A DNA stretch of 61,764 nt from Bacteroidota bacterium (GCA_947460175.1 CANHGW010000013.1:1-61764); one strand, 5' to 3'; counted from the first letter of the stretch, positions 19,813 to 30,492 are shown. The notes: generated by a model not told the origin, from the sequence alone. A program made the numbers and translations.

Positions 19813-21927
19813 TTATTCTACAATATCTAACTCATCTACTACCCATTTGGAATCCCCAAATTTTTCGATGATAAATAATGTATAACGAATATCCAACGTG
19901 ATATTTCTACATAAATTGATATCATACATGATATCGCTCATGGTTCCTTCCCAAATACGATCAAAATTAGTTCCTATCAATTCTCCATTCGCATTCAACA
20001 CAGGACTACCTGAATTACCACCAGTAGTATGGTTAGAGGCAAGAAAAGCCAACGGGACTGTTTTCTCACCATTCTCTGTAATAGAATATCGTCCATAGTC
20101 TTTCGACTTATACAATTCAATCAGCTTCTCTGGCAATGTAAATTCTTCTTGGTTAGGATTATGTTTGCGTACAGCGCCATCCAATGTAGTATAATAATTA
20201 TAATTCATTCCATCGCTAGGCTTTACACCTTCTACTTTACCATATGAAACTCGCAAGGTTGAATTGGCATCAGGATAAAATTGCTTCCCTTCATTATACT
20301 CTTTCAAAGCAAGTATATATGTACCATAAAAGCCATTCATTTTAGCAACGCTAGCACGGAGAAATTTTAAATTCGCTTTTTGAATACTATCAAAATATTG
20401 AAAGGCTTGATAAATTGGATCGCGCTTGATTGAATAACGTATATCTTGAAAATCTTCCATAAATAATAAATCAGCGAAAGCAGAAGCTGAACTCAATGAT
20501 GAATATTTATAATACGAATCAATCGACACATCATCAGTCCAATTATTTTTCCCAATTTCTTTATTGTATAATTTAAACAAATCGTTGGTTATTTTACGAT
20601 CCGTATTCACATCAATTGTTTTAAAGAATTGATCCACTTCTTTTTGATAGACAACTAAGCTATCGCTTACTTTCAATGTATCCATAGCCTTCAGCATTGA
20701 GTTATAGATAATCCCTTTTTTTAATAGTTCACTCGACCATATGGCTTCATTGATGTATTCATTTAATAGAATCGACTTTCGATGATTTTTATAGCACGTT
20801 TTTATACTATCAATGATACCTGCATATTTCAATTTTCGATCATCATCTTCATTTACCCATTTCAAAAATTCAACTTCTTCCTTTTTCTTTTTATCTACAG
20901 CATTATTGATTTGAAGTCCTAGTAATTCGCCTTTCCATTTTTTATAATAGTTGGCAATACGTGCTTGCTTAGCAGCATATTTAATAAATAGTTCATTACT
21001 TTCTTTCATATCAGCATCTATGATACTTAGTTTTTTTTCTCGTATCGATATACGTGCAGGATCCAATACGTTCATCACCTCTTCTACTCCGTCACTTGTT
21101 AAATACTCAGACGTAGTTCCAGGAAAACCATATACCCAAGTAAAGTCACCTTCTTGCACACCTTCTATATTTATTTTCATTGAGCGTCTTGGTACAAATG
21201 GTACATTTTCAGTCGAAAATGGTGCAGGTTTATTGTCTTTGTTGGCATAAATACGAAACAATCCAAAATCCCCTGTATGTCTTGGCCATGCCCAATTGTC
21301 GGTATCGCCGCCGAATTTCCCTATTCCATTGGGTGGAAAACCTACCAGTCTTACATCATTGTATTTTTCAGTTAAAAAAACATAGTATTCATTTTCATAA
21401 AAAAAGGATTTTACTTGTGCATCGTAACCCGTTGATGCTTTCGTTTCTTTTTCGATTCGAGTAGCATTTTCCAATAAAATTCTAGTCTTCGTAGTATCTG
21501 CAATTCCAGTTACTATACCCTTTTTCATTTCTTCGGTTACGTCGTCGATACGAATTATAAATGTAACACTCAATCCAGGACAAGGTAGTTCCTCACTTTG
21601 ATTTTTTGCCCAAAATCCTTGTTTCAAATAATTATTCTGAACACTACTTAATCCTTGCACAGTACCATATCCACAATGATGATTGGTCAATACCAAGCCT
21701 TTATTAGAAATGACTTCACCTGTACAACCTCCTCCAAATATCACTACTGCATCTTTCAAACTGCCTTCATTTACATCGTAAATATCGCTCGCTCTTATTT
21801 TAAGACCCATTTGACGCATTTCCTTTTCATTCATTTTTTCTAATAAAAATGGTAGCCACATCCCTTCTTTACCAAATAAAGTAGATGTGTATAAAAAAAG
21901 AAATAGAAATAATAGTTTTGCTCTCAT
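19813..21927 (-). CDS. S46 family dipeptidyl-peptidase, DPP11-type
   Basis: A periplasmic serine exopeptidase that releases dipeptides from peptide N-termini. The 704-residue product has a short signal peptide, then [10 protein letters not shown] and LTNHHCGYG with the catalytic His84, and GGNSGSPV with the catalytic Ser639. The residue controlling the S1 pocket lies 18 positions after the Ser: here it is Arg657 in NFDRIWEG, as in Porphyromonas gingivalis DPP11 (Ser655/Arg673), which prefers Asp or Glu at P1; DPP7 has Gly there. Acidic specificity is therefore predicted. A helical insertion (about 310-560) is normal for S46. It has a consensus promoter and is divergent from tdk. Confidence 0.92.
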   Translation of the reverse strand: MRAKLLFLFLFLYTSTLFGKEGMWLPFLLEKMNEKEMRQMGLKIRASDIYDVNEGSLKDAVVIFGGGCTGEVISNKGLVLTNHHCGYGTVQGLSSVQNNYLKQGFWAKNQSEELPCPGLSVTFIIRIDDVTEEMKKGIVTGIADTTKTRILLENATRIEKETKASTGYDAQVKSFFYENEYYVFLTEKYNDVRLVGFPPNGIGKFGGDTDNWAWPRHTGDFGLFRIYANKDNKPAPFSTENVPFVPRRSMKINIEGVQEGDFTWVYGFPGTTSEYLTSDGVEEVMNVLDPARISIREKKLSIIDADMKESNELFIKYAAKQARIANYYKKWKGELLGLQINNAVDKKKKEEVEFLKWVNEDDDRKLKYAGIIDSIKTCYKNHRKSILLNEYINEAIWSSELLKKGIIYNSMLKAMDTLKVSDSLVVYQKEVDQFFKTIDVNTDRKITNDLFKLYNKEIGKNNWTDDVSIDSYYKYSSLSSASAFADLLFMEDFQDIRYSIKRDPIYQAFQYFDSIQKANLKFLRASVAKMNGFYGTYILALKEYNEGKQFYPDANSTLRVSYGKVEGVKPSDGMNYNYYTTLDGAVRKHNPNQEEFTLPEKLIELYKSKDYGRYSITENGEKTVPLAFLASNHTTGGNSGSPVLNANGELIGTNFDRIWEGTMSDIMYDINLCRNITLDIRYTLFIIEKFGDSKWVVDELDIVE
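21913..21920 (+). promoter_or_regulatory. -7 promoter element for thymidine kinase
   Basis: TAGTTTTG perfectly matches TAnnTTTG. A one-mismatch -33 box (TGTG at 21886-21889) lies 23 bp upstream. It lies in the first codons of the divergent S46 gene and would give tdk a leader of about 55 nt. Confidence 0.45.
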
Positions 21928-21950
21928 TAGAATTATATTTTCGTGATCCT

Positions 21951-21981
21951 CAAAAGTATTTAATCGAGGCTGATTTACAAA
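21951..21981 (-). promoter_or_regulatory. Consensus Bacteroidota promoter for the S46 peptidase gene
   Basis: On the minus strand TTTG (21978-21981) is followed after exactly 19 bp by TACTTTTG (21951-21958): both boxes match the consensus. Predicted start near 21945 gives a leader of about 18 nt. The TTTG box overlaps the first base of the thymidine kinase start codon. Confidence 0.75.
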
Positions 21982-22547
21982 TGTTTATTGAACCAAATAT
22001 ACGAAATACAAAAAAAGGCTGGATAGAAGTCGTGTGTGGTTCTATGTTTTCTGGCAAAACCGAAGAACTCATTCGTCGATTGAAACGTGCTCAAATAGCC
22101 AATTTGAAGGTTGAGATATTTAAACCCACAGTCGATGTTCGCTATGATGAAAACGATATCGTATCGCATAATGATAACCGAATACCTAGTACACCAGTTG
22201 AAAATTCACAACAAATCTTATTATTAGCACAAGATGTGGCAGTTGTTGGTATCGATGAAGCTCAATTTTTTGATGAAGAAATGCCAATGGTAGCCGAAAA
22301 ACTAGCATCTAGGGGAATTAGAGTCATAGTTGCTGGCTTAGATATGGATTTTCTAGGTAGACCTTTTGGTCCTATGCCGGCAGTATTGGCTATGGCCGAT
22401 TATGTAACCAAATTACATGCAATATGTGTAGTATGTGGTGATATAGCTAATTTTAGCTATCGGAAATCTGCATCAGAAGCCATGGTACTTTTGGGTGAAA
22501 AGGATGTTTACGAACCACGTTGTCGCACTTGCTATCATCAACAATAA
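21981..22547 (+). CDS. tdk: Thymidine kinase (class II)
   Basis: Phosphorylates thymidine to dTMP with ATP in the pyrimidine salvage pathway. The 188-residue product has the P-loop GSMFSGKTE (20-28), the DEAQFF motif (D92, E93), the lasso region around the YRKSAS segment and four zinc-binding cysteines (CVVC and CRTC). The start at 21981 is chosen because homology begins there ([17 protein letters not shown]); an in-frame ATG at 21885 lies inside the divergent peptidase gene and upstream of the predicted promoter. A DEAD-box helicase follows after 36 bp and may be co-transcribed. Confidence 0.95.
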   Translation: MFIEPNIRNTKKGWIEVVCGSMFSGKTEELIRRLKRAQIANLKVEIFKPTVDVRYDENDIVSHNDNRIPSTPVENSQQILLLAQDVAVVGIDEAQFFDEEMPMVAEKLASRGIRVIVAGLDMDFLGRPFGPMPAVLAMADYVTKLHAICVVCGDIANFSYRKSASEAMVLLGEKDVYEPRCRTCYHQQ

Positions 22548-22583
22548 CGTGGCATTTAGATATAAAGGTTTACTTTTACCACA

Positions 22584-23912
22584 ATGACATCATTTGACAC
22601 ACAAATTGCCCAGGCGTTACAAAATCTTAGTATTGAAGCCTTAAATCCAATGCAAATTGCCTATTTAGAGCAAAGCGAACTACATAAACATACTGTTCTT
22701 TTGTCCAATACAGGGTCTGGAAAAACACTTGCATTTTTATTACCTCTTTGGAAAAATTTACAAAAAGATGTAAAAGGAGTACAAGCCATTATTATTGTTC
22801 CATCACGTGAATTAGCAATCCAGATTGATGATGTACTGCGTAAAATTGGCACAGGATTCAAAGCAACTCTTTGTTATGGTGGTCACAAACGTGAAATTGA
22901 AGAAAATAATTTAATTGAAGCACCTTCTGTAATTATTGGTACACCTGGTCGATTAGCCGATCATATTCGTCGTCATAATTTTGATCCCCGCACCATACAT
23001 ACCTTAATCATTGATGAATTTGACAAATCACTTGAACTGGGATTTGTTGATGAAATGCAGTTAATCATAGAGTCAATGCCTTCGATTGAAAATATATTAC
23101 TAACATCAGCGACCGAAGCAGTTGAAATACCTGATTTTATTGGTTTAAAAGATGAAAAACGAATCGATTTTATAGATAAAAATGAAAAATCGGAAGAGCA
23201 ACTCAGCATATATACAGTTGCTTCTGAAGAAAAAGATAAAATTGAAACCTTGTTTCTTTTACTTTGTCAGATAGGAAGTAGACCAACTATTATTTTCTGC
23301 AATCATCGTGATGCTGTAGAACGAGTAAATTCACTATTACTTGAAAAAGGTATCTATAGTGTTTTCTATCATGGTGGTATGGAACAATATGAACGAGATA
23401 CCGCCATGTGTAAATTTAGAAATGGTACATCGTTGATATTAGTTACAACCGATTTAGCTTCACGTGGATTAGACATCGCACATATTCGCAACATCATACA
23501 TTATCACCTTCCATTATCAGAAGAAGTATTTACACACCGTAATGGGCGTACAGCTCGTATGGATCGAAGTGGCAATGTGTTTGTGCTTTTTTCTGAAGAA
23601 GAAGAATTGCCTTCCTATATCACTAATGTAGCTTCGGAATATGCCTCAAGTAAAGAATATACATTGCCCGAAAAGCCTGTATGGTCTACCTTGTACATTT
23701 CACATGGCAAAAAAGATAAAATCAATAAAATCGACATTGTAGGTTTTCTTACAAATATATGTCAACTTAAAAAAGAAGATATTGGTTTGATTGAAGTAAA
23801 AGATTTCACTTCATTTGTTGCTATTCGCAAAAGTAAAATGAGTATGGTGCTGGAATTGTCGAAAGATAAACGCATCAAGAATAAGAAAGCAAAAATGGCT
23901 ATTGCAAAGTAA
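22584..23912 (+). CDS. DEAD-box RNA helicase with DbpA-type RNA-binding tail
   Basis: ATP-dependent RNA helicase of 442 residues, cytosolic. Motifs: GSGKT (44-48), PSREL (73-77), TPGR (120-123), DEFD in place of DEAD (144-147), SAT (175-177), and HRNGRTAR in the position of HRxGRxxR. The last 75 residues (from TLYISHGKKDKINKIDIVGFL) match the DbpA RNA-binding domain, which in E. coli DbpA recognises hairpin 92 of 23S rRNA. A role in large-subunit ribosome assembly is the likely inference. The Phe in motif II and the Asn in motif VI are deviations; activity is probably retained because the acidic and arginine residues remain. Confidence 0.9.
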   Translation: MTSFDTQIAQALQNLSIEALNPMQIAYLEQSELHKHTVLLSNTGSGKTLAFLLPLWKNLQKDVKGVQAIIIVPSRELAIQIDDVLRKIGTGFKATLCYGGHKREIEENNLIEAPSVIIGTPGRLADHIRRHNFDPRTIHTLIIDEFDKSLELGFVDEMQLIIESMPSIENILLTSATEAVEIPDFIGLKDEKRIDFIDKNEKSEEQLSIYTVASEEKDKIETLFLLLCQIGSRPTIIFCNHRDAVERVNSLLLEKGIYSVFYHGGMEQYERDTAMCKFRNGTSLILVTTDLASRGLDIAHIRNIIHYHLPLSEEVFTHRNGRTARMDRSGNVFVLFSEEEELPSYITNVASEYASSKEYTLPEKPVWSTLYISHGKKDKINKIDIVGFLTNICQLKKEDIGLIEVKDFTSFVAIRKSKMSMVLELSKDKRIKNKKAKMAIAK

Positions 23913-23979
23913 GTTACAACTGTATACCATATCAATATTTATTTGCTAAAATCAATAGAATATTAGCTTCTTTTTGTAT

Positions 23980-23987
23980 TAAATTTG
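23980..23987 (+). promoter_or_regulatory. -7 promoter element upstream of icmF
   Basis: TAAATTTG perfectly matches TAnnTTTG, 57 bp before the ATG at 24045; a leader of about 50 nt is implied. No clear TTTG box at the standard distance. The 130-bp spacer shows no cobalamin riboswitch-like structure to the eye. Confidence 0.4.
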
Positions 23988-24044
23988 TACTTTAATGATA
24001 TTTGATTCATATCGATATCATTACTTCAATTTAAAACAAATTTA

Positions 24045-27000
24045 ATGAGCTATCAACCAACAAATAAAATAAGAATTGTAACAGCAGCTTCCCTTTTTGA
24101 CGGACATGATGCAAGTATCAACGTTATGAGACGTGTGATGCAAGCTAGTGGCGTTGAAGTCATTCATCTAGGACACGACAGAAGTGTACAAGAAGTTGTT
24201 GACACTGCCATTCAAGAGGATGCCAATGCTATTGCTATGACATCCTATCAAGGTGGACACGTAGAATATTTAAAATACATGTATGACCTTTTGAAAGAAA
24301 AAGGCTGTAACCATATCAAAATATTTGCTGGTGGTGGTGGTGTTATTTTACCTGAAGAAATTAAGGAATTAGAAGCGCATGGCATTACCAAAATTTACAG
24401 TCCGGATGATGGTCGTGCTATGGGTTTACAAGGTATGATTGATGACTTAATCATGAAAAGTGATTTTGCTACAGGTGCCAATTTAAATGGCGAAGTAAAT
24501 CATTTAAAAGAAGGTGATTTTAAAAGTATTGCTCGTTGCATTAGTGCTGCCGAAAATTTTGCAAATGCAGTGGAAACACAAGCCATGTTAAAAAAAGTTC
24601 GTGAGACTATTTCAACAAAAGAAATCCCAACACCGGTTTTAGGAATTACAGGAACAGGTGGTGCAGGAAAATCATCATTGGTAGATGAATTAGTTCGTCG
24701 TTTTATTATTGATTTTCCAACTAAAACCATTGGAATTATTTCCGTTGATCCATCAAAACGAAAAACTGGTGGTGCATTGTTAGGTGATAGAATTCGAATG
24801 AACGCTATTAAAAACGAACGTGTGTATATGCGTTCAATGGCAACTCGTCAAAGCAATTTGGCATTGAGCAAACATGTGCAAGATGCAGTTGATATTTTAA
24901 AAGCCAGTGGTTTTGATTTAATTATTTTAGAGACTTCAGGTATTGGTCAAAGCGATACCGAAATTACAGAACATAGCGATGTTTGTTTGTATGTCATGAC
25001 CCCAGAATATGGTGCTGCAACGCAACTTGAAAAAATTGACATGTTAGATTTTGCAGACATTATTGCCATCAATAAATTTGACAAACGTGGTAGCATGGAT
25101 GCATTGCGTGATGTAAAAAAACAATATCAGCGTAATCATAAATTATTTGAGCAAGATGCAGATACTATGCCGGTTTATGGCAGTATAGCTTCACAATTTA
25201 ATGATCCAGGTGCAAATAGTTTGTACAAGGCTTTGATGCAAAAAATTGTTGAAAAAACCGGAAACAAAACATTAGAAACATCCTTTGTCGCTCATGATGA
25301 AATGAGTGAAAAAATATTTATCATTCCACCTGCTCGAGTTCGCTATTTAAGTGAGATTACGGAAAATAATCGAGGTTATGATAAATGGGCAAAAACTCAA
25401 AGCAATATAGCACAGCAGTTGTTTGGAATTTATAAAACCATTGAAACCATACAGTCGCAAAAAATTACTGATGGGGATAGACTCATTAAAGAATTACAAG
25501 AAGTAGAAGCAAGATTATTGTTGGATTTTGATCCAAAAAATAAAGTGCTTTTAGACAATTGGAAAGTAACAAAAGCAAATTATCAAAACGAATATTTTGT
25601 ATTTAAAGTTCGTGATAAAGAAATAAAAATCAAAACACATTCTGAAAGCTTATCGCATTCGCAAATTCCAAAAGTAGCCGTTCCAAAATTTGAAGCATGG
25701 GGCGAAATTTTGCAATGGGCATTACAAGAAAACTTCCCTGGTTCATTTCCTTACACAGCTGGTATTTATCCATTCAAACGTGAAGGCGAAGATCCAACAC
25801 GTATGTTCGCTGGTGAAGGTGCACCAGAGCGTACCAATAAACGTTTTCACTATGTGAGCAAAGGCTTGCCTGCAGCTCGTTTAAGTACTGCATTTGATAG
25901 CGTAACTTTATATGGAAACGATCCACATCATCGTCCTGATATTTATGGGAAAGTAGGTAATAGCGGTGTGAATGTCTGTTGTTTAGATGATGCAAAAAAA
26001 TTATATTCTGGTTTCAATTTAGCTGATCCAAAAACATCGGTAAGTATGACCATCAATGGTCCTGCCTCTATTATTGCTGCATTTTTTATGAATGCTGCAA
26101 TAGATCAACAATGCGAAATTTACATCAATGCAAATGGTTTAGAAGCAGAAGTGGAAGCCAAAATTCAAGAAATCTATAAAGGTCGAGAACATCTTCGTCC
26201 GAAATATTTCGATAATTCTGCATCTGAAAATGGTGGCGAATTACCTGAAGGAAATACTGGATTAGGTTTGATGCTTTTGGGTGTTCGTGGTGACGATGTG
26301 TTGCCACAAGATGTGTATGAAAAAATAAAAGCCGACACCTTAAAACAAGTTCGAGGAACTGTTCAAGCCGATATTTTAAAAGAAGATCAAGCACAAAATA
26401 CATGTATTTTCTCTACTGAATTTTCGTTGCGTTTAATGGGTGATGTGCAACAGTATTTCATCAACGAAGGTGTACGAAATTTTTATAGTGTAAGTATTAG
26501 TGGTTATCATATTGCCGAAGCTGGTGCAAACCCTATTTCACAATTAGCATTTACGTTGAGTAATGGATTCACGTTTGTTGAATATTATTTAAGTCGTGGA
26601 ATGCATATTGATGATTTTGCACCTAACTTATCCTTCTTCTTTAGCAATGGTATTGACCCTGAATATTCAGTTATTGGACGCGTCGCTCGTCGTATTTGGT
26701 CAAAAGCCATGAAATTAAAATATGGTGGAAATGAACGTAGTCAAATGTTGAAATACCACATTCAAACATCTGGTAGAAGCTTACATGCTCAAGAAATTGA
26801 CTTCAATGATATTCGTACAACATTGCAAGCATTATATGCGATATATGACAACTGTAATTCGTTACACACTAATGCTTACGATGAAGCCATAACTACACCA
26901 ACCGAAGAAAGTGTGCGTCGTGCAATGGCTATTCAATTAATTATAAATCGAGAGTTAGGTTTAGCTAAAAATGAAAATCCATTACAAGGAAGTTTCATTA

Positions 27001-27452
27001 TTGAAGAATTGACTGATTTAGTAGAAGAAGCTGTTTTGAGTGAGTTTGATAAAATTAGCGAACGAGGTGGCGTGTTAGGTGCTATGGAAACCATGTATCA
27101 ACGAAGTAAAATACAGGAAGAAAGTTTGTATTACGAAACCTTAAAACACACAGGCGAATTCCCAATTATTGGTGTCAATACATTCCTAAGTAGCAAAGGA
27201 AGTCCAACTGTTTTACCACAAGAAGTCATTCGTTCTACTACCGAAGAAAAAGAAGCACAAATAAAAACCGTGCAAAATTTGTGGGAACGCAGTGGTGCGA
27301 AAGGCGAAGAGCAAATTAAAAACTTACAACACCTTGCCATTAAAAATGAAAACATTTTTGAAGGCTTAATGGATGCTGTGAAATATTGTTCATTAGGACA
27401 AATTACAAATGGTTTGTTTGAAGTGGGTGGACAGTATAGAAGAAGTATGTAA
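24045..27452 (+). CDS. icmF: Fused isobutyryl-CoA mutase IcmF
   Basis: Adenosylcobalamin-dependent interconversion of isobutyryl-CoA and n-butyryl-CoA (some members also act on isovaleryl/pivalyl-CoA), with its own G-protein chaperone. The 1135-residue product reads as three modules: a B12-binding domain (about 10-145) with the base-off ligand in [12 protein letters not shown] (His21); a MeaB-like GTPase (about 195-430) with P-loop GTGGAGKS (203-210) and switch-region [11 protein letters not shown]; and the mutase barrel (about 560-1130) with [20 protein letters not shown] and [13 protein letters not shown]. The PFKREGEDP segment with Phe at the substrate-discriminating position separates IcmF from methylmalonyl-CoA mutase, which has Tyr there. 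No separate mutase or epimerase gene is adjacent. A DUF4160 gene follows 32 bp later. Confidence 0.92.
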   Translation: MSYQPTNKIRIVTAASLFDGHDASINVMRRVMQASGVEVIHLGHDRSVQEVVDTAIQEDANAIAMTSYQGGHVEYLKYMYDLLKEKGCNHIKIFAGGGGVILPEEIKELEAHGITKIYSPDDGRAMGLQGMIDDLIMKSDFATGANLNGEVNHLKEGDFKSIARCISAAENFANAVETQAMLKKVRETISTKEIPTPVLGITGTGGAGKSSLVDELVRRFIIDFPTKTIGIISVDPSKRKTGGALLGDRIRMNAIKNERVYMRSMATRQSNLALSKHVQDAVDILKASGFDLIILETSGIGQSDTEITEHSDVCLYVMTPEYGAATQLEKIDMLDFADIIAINKFDKRGSMDALRDVKKQYQRNHKLFEQDADTMPVYGSIASQFNDPGANSLYKALMQKIVEKTGNKTLETSFVAHDEMSEKIFIIPPARVRYLSEITENNRGYDKWAKTQSNIAQQLFGIYKTIETIQSQKITDGDRLIKELQEVEARLLLDFDPKNKVLLDNWKVTKANYQNEYFVFKVRDKEIKIKTHSESLSHSQIPKVAVPKFEAWGEILQWALQENFPGSFPYTAGIYPFKREGEDPTRMFAGEGAPERTNKRFHYVSKGLPAARLSTAFDSVTLYGNDPHHRPDIYGKVGNSGVNVCCLDDAKKLYSGFNLADPKTSVSMTINGPASIIAAFFMNAAIDQQCEIYINANGLEAEVEAKIQEIYKGREHLRPKYFDNSASENGGELPEGNTGLGLMLLGVRGDDVLPQDVYEKIKADTLKQVRGTVQADILKEDQAQNTCIFSTEFSLRLMGDVQQYFINEGVRNFYSVSISGYHIAEAGANPISQLAFTLSNGFTFVEYYLSRGMHIDDFAPNLSFFFSNGIDPEYSVIGRVARRIWSKAMKLKYGGNERSQMLKYHIQTSGRSLHAQEIDFNDIRTTLQALYAIYDNCNSLHTNAYDEAITTPTEESVRRAMAIQLIINRELGLAKNENPLQGSFIIEELTDLVEEAVLSEFDKISERGGVLGAMETMYQRSKIQEESLYYETLKHTGEFPIIGVNTFLSSKGSPTVLPQEVIRSTTEEKEAQIKTVQNLWERSGAKGEEQIKNLQHLAIKNENIFEGLMDAVKYCSLGQITNGLFEVGGQYRRSM

Positions 27453-27484
27453 TATGAATTAGAATAGAAATAATTAATTGCAAA

Positions 27485-27721
27485 ATGCCTACTATAATAC
27501 TAATCAATGGTTATCGATTTTTCTTTTACAGCAACGATCATTTGCCAATGCATATTCATATTGAAAAAGGCAATTGTACTGCAAAGTTTCTTGTTGAATT
27601 CGTAGAATTAGTAAAGTCTAAAGGATTTAATGCATCCGAGTTAAAAGAAATTCGTATTTTAGTGGAAGCAAATAAAGAACTTTTTAAAATTAAATGGAAT
27701 GAATTCTTCAGTAATCAATAA
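27485..27721 (+). CDS. DUF4160 protein
   Basis: A 78-residue protein beginning PTIILINGYRFFFYSNDHLPMHIHIEKG, the DUF4160 signature with its conserved His-x-His. It overlaps the next gene by 23 bp. DUF4160 and DUF2442 genes are very often paired in bacteria and have been suggested to form toxin-antitoxin-like or regulatory modules; the role has not been established as far as I know. Codon use does not differ visibly from neighbours. Confidence 0.85.
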   Translation: MPTIILINGYRFFFYSNDHLPMHIHIEKGNCTAKFLVEFVELVKSKGFNASELKEIRILVEANKELFKIKWNEFFSNQ

Positions 27722-27935
27722 ATCATATTTAGCAATTGATATGCAAATTCATAATGACAAATTTACTTTGTTATTAGAAGATGGACGAGAAATTTCTATA
27801 CCATTAGAGTGGTTTACAAAATTGCGAACAGCAACTAAAGAACAACTTAATAATTGGCGTTTCATAGGTAGCGGAGAAGGAATACATTGGAATGATTTAG
27901 ATGAAGACATTTCAGTAGAAGCTTTGTTTGAATAA
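27699..27935 (+). CDS. DUF2442 protein
   Basis: A 78-residue protein with the DUF2442 pattern: DGREISIPLEWFTKLRTATKEQL followed by WRFIGSGEGIHWNDLDEDISVEAL. The start at 27699 lies inside the DUF4160 gene (23-bp overlap, different frame), pointing to translational coupling. Partner of the upstream gene; see that entry for the possible module. A long hairpin follows the stop. Confidence 0.85.
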   Translation: MNSSVINKSYLAIDMQIHNDKFTLLLEDGREISIPLEWFTKLRTATKEQLNNWRFIGSGEGIHWNDLDEDISVEALFE

Positions 27936-28005
27936 TATAAACTATGTATTACACACATTTATTTTTCTAATAAAATCAAACCATTTCCCGTTATTTTAAA
28001 ATTAA

Positions 28006-28050
28006 TCATCCTTGTAAATCCAAAGTTCAACTTTGGATTTACAAGGATGA
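28006..28050. terminator. Long hairpin between convergent genes
   Basis: A perfect 20-bp inverted repeat (28006-28025 and 28031-28050) with a 5-nt loop TTCAA lies between the DUF2442 gene (ends 27935, +) and the S9 peptidase gene (ends 28058, -). On the minus strand it is followed by TTAATTTTAAAATAA, so it best terminates the peptidase transcript; the plus-strand tail is poor in T. The stem is longer than usual for an intrinsic terminator. Confidence 0.65.
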
Positions 28051-28057
28051 TAATAAG

Positions 28058-30472
28058 TTATTTCCCTTTCAAATTCTTTTCCAAAAATTGATCCTGTTCC
28101 CATAATAAATGCATAATATTTTCAATAGCAGCATATCCATGGCTTTCTTTTGGTAATAGCAACATTTTGGCAGGAGCACCTAATCCTTTCAGAGCTTGAA
28201 AATAGCGTTCAGTTTGCAATGTGAATGTCCCGGGATTATTGTCAGCTTCACCATGTACAAGTAACAAAGGTGTTTTCATTTTATCGGCATTCATAAATGG
28301 TGACATAGTATTGTATACACTCGGTACATCCCAATAGTTACGTTGTTCGCTTTGAAAACCAAATGGCGTAAGTGTTCTGTTATATGCTCCACTTCGTGCA
28401 ATTCCACATGCAAACAAATTTGAGTGTGTCAATAAATTAGCAGTCATAAATGCACCATACGAGTGGCCACCAATTGCAACTTTTTTGCGATCGATATATC
28501 CTAATTGATCAACAGCATCTATCGCTGCTTCTGCATTAGAAACCAACTGTGGCATAAAAGTATCATTGGGTTCTTCTTTACCTTCACCAATAATTGGAAA
28601 TGAAGCATCATCTAAGACAGCATATCCTCTGGTAACCCAATATACAAATGAACCATAATTGGGAAATGTAAATTCATTAGGATTTGACTTTGTTTGACCC
28701 GCGCTCGCTTTATCTTTAAACTCTTCTGGATAAGCCCAAATCAATAAAGGCAATTTTTCTTTTTTAGCTCTGTCATAACCTTTTGGTAGGTATAAAGTTC
28801 CATTGAGTGCTACCCCATCTTTTCGTTGGTATTTAATGACTTCCTTATACACATCTTTTATACTTTCAAATGGATTTGGAAAAGAAGTAATTTGACTTAA
28901 GCTCTTTTTCTTACCATAATTTCTAAAGTAGTAGTTCGGAAAATCTGTCGGAGATTCAATTTGAACCAATGCAATCCCATTTTTATAATCCTCCACCGAA
29001 AGTATATTTTCCTTTTTATCTTTCAAGGCCGATTGATAGAGACGCTTCGATTTGAGTGAGGTGAAATTGTACTCATCAATAAAAGGAAACTGACCTTCTT
29101 TGGTAAAACCATCCCCTACCAAAAAAGCATTCCCATTTTCAAGTGCAATCACATATCTTCCATAGTCGTTTTTCTTTGTTTCAAAATTGCCAGGATCCGA
29201 GTATACATCTTGCTCATTTCTATCAAAAATAATTTTAGGCGCTTGAGCAGCATTGGAAGGATCAAATAAATAGGTTTTAGTATTACGTGTATCGTACCAA
29301 CTATCTGAAGCTAGAGCGATATGTTCATTGCACCATTCAATCCCTGCAAATCGTTGTTTTGTTTTCAATATACTTATTGGTTGATTTTCAAATGGGGCTT
29401 TCCATAAAAAAACTTCATCTCTAAAGTCCACTTGTTTTGCAGGATCGCCTTCATCCAAAGCGACTACATAGCCCCATGTAGCAGGCTCATCACTTCGCCA
29501 ACCTATACTTCGTTTCCCCTTACGTACTGCCATAAAACCTTTAGGCATGATTTCAGTCAAAGGCACTTCATTGAAAGTTTTTACAAGTTGACCTACTTTG
29601 CTGTATACTTTCGTAGTCATAGGAAATCTTGAGTAAGGAACTATGTAAGAGAAAGGTTTTTGGATAGTGGAAACCATAAGGTAATTTCCATCAGGAGAAA
29701 ATGATTCACCCACATACATATTGGTAGGAAAGAGTAAAGTTTTGGCACCATTGATATTCACTTTATACAACTCCGACGAAACAAGTGTTTCAAAATTGGT
29801 CTCATCCATCGGATTCTTTAGCAAGTCCTGATAAGTTCTATTCTGAGATTTACTCCCACTACTTACTGCCACCGTAGGACCTAGAGGCAATGTCTTTTTA
29901 GCATCTAACAATGCAGGGCGATTTGCAGGAAGCATTTTCACCAATAAATGTTCATTATCATTGAACCAACTAATGGGATTTCCCAAATTCGCATTAAGGA
30001 CTGCATCAGTTAATTTAGTCGCTAAAGCTTTCTCTATATCTAATATCCATAATTCTACACCGGATTGAGTTGTATGTGTGAAGGCGACTTTCTTTTCGTT
30101 CAAAGACCAACTAAAGTTGGCCAATTTGGGTTGAGCAGGCAAACCTGTTACCTGTACAGCTGTTCCACCTTTTATTTTCTGCACCATGATATTGGTCGAA
30201 TATGTCATCGTACTAGAAATATTCAACACAGGATTTATACGTAAACCACCCAATCGCATTTCTTCTTGATTCAAATCATCTAAAGTTTTGTACATATTTC
30301 GAAAACGGAGAATCATGTATTCTTTCTTAGTATCCATCATCACCGAGGGTGCAGGTTGTACATTAACCAAATCAAGTATTTCCTTTGGTGGTTTTTGATA
30401 GGTAATATTATCCTGTGCGGAGGTATTATAAAGTGTAAAACATGAAAGAATAATGGTGAATATTTTTTTCAT
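28058..30472 (-). CDS. S9 family serine peptidase, glutamyl-endopeptidase-like
   Basis: An 804-residue secreted (signal peptide MKKIFTIILSCFTLYNTSAQ) prolyl-oligopeptidase-superfamily enzyme. A beta-propeller-like N-terminal part (about 40-540) precedes the alpha/beta hydrolase domain with the nucleophile in GGHSYGAFMTANL, the Asp in LLVHGEADNNPG and the His in LPKESHGYA. The propeller sequence (for example WRSDEPATWGYVVALDEGDP) resembles the CGEP subfamily, whose plant member cleaves after Glu; that specificity is only inferred here. Periplasmic peptide breakdown is the likely role. It is the last gene of a possible three-gene leftward operon, 20 bp after the PH-domain gene. Confidence 0.9.
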   Translation of the reverse strand: MKKIFTIILSCFTLYNTSAQDNITYQKPPKEILDLVNVQPAPSVMMDTKKEYMILRFRNMYKTLDDLNQEEMRLGGLRINPVLNISSTMTYSTNIMVQKIKGGTAVQVTGLPAQPKLANFSWSLNEKKVAFTHTTQSGVELWILDIEKALATKLTDAVLNANLGNPISWFNDNEHLLVKMLPANRPALLDAKKTLPLGPTVAVSSGSKSQNRTYQDLLKNPMDETNFETLVSSELYKVNINGAKTLLFPTNMYVGESFSPDGNYLMVSTIQKPFSYIVPYSRFPMTTKVYSKVGQLVKTFNEVPLTEIMPKGFMAVRKGKRSIGWRSDEPATWGYVVALDEGDPAKQVDFRDEVFLWKAPFENQPISILKTKQRFAGIEWCNEHIALASDSWYDTRNTKTYLFDPSNAAQAPKIIFDRNEQDVYSDPGNFETKKNDYGRYVIALENGNAFLVGDGFTKEGQFPFIDEYNFTSLKSKRLYQSALKDKKENILSVEDYKNGIALVQIESPTDFPNYYFRNYGKKKSLSQITSFPNPFESIKDVYKEVIKYQRKDGVALNGTLYLPKGYDRAKKEKLPLLIWAYPEEFKDKASAGQTKSNPNEFTFPNYGSFVYWVTRGYAVLDDASFPIIGEGKEEPNDTFMPQLVSNAEAAIDAVDQLGYIDRKKVAIGGHSYGAFMTANLLTHSNLFACGIARSGAYNRTLTPFGFQSEQRNYWDVPSVYNTMSPFMNADKMKTPLLLVHGEADNNPGTFTLQTERYFQALKGLGAPAKMLLLPKESHGYAAIENIMHLLWEQDQFLEKNLKGK

Positions 30473-30492
30473 ACATTTAATAATTTAAAGAT

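Noticed and set aside
24045-27452. Methylmalonyl-CoA mutase as the identity of the large fused protein
   Set aside because: The GTPase-containing three-module layout and the [17 protein letters not shown] substrate segment are those of IcmF, not of methylmalonyl-CoA mutase.
27485-27935. Firm call of a toxin-antitoxin system for the DUF4160/DUF2442 pair
   Set aside because: Pairing and overlap fit, but nothing in the sequence shows toxicity or neutralisation, so only the family names are given.
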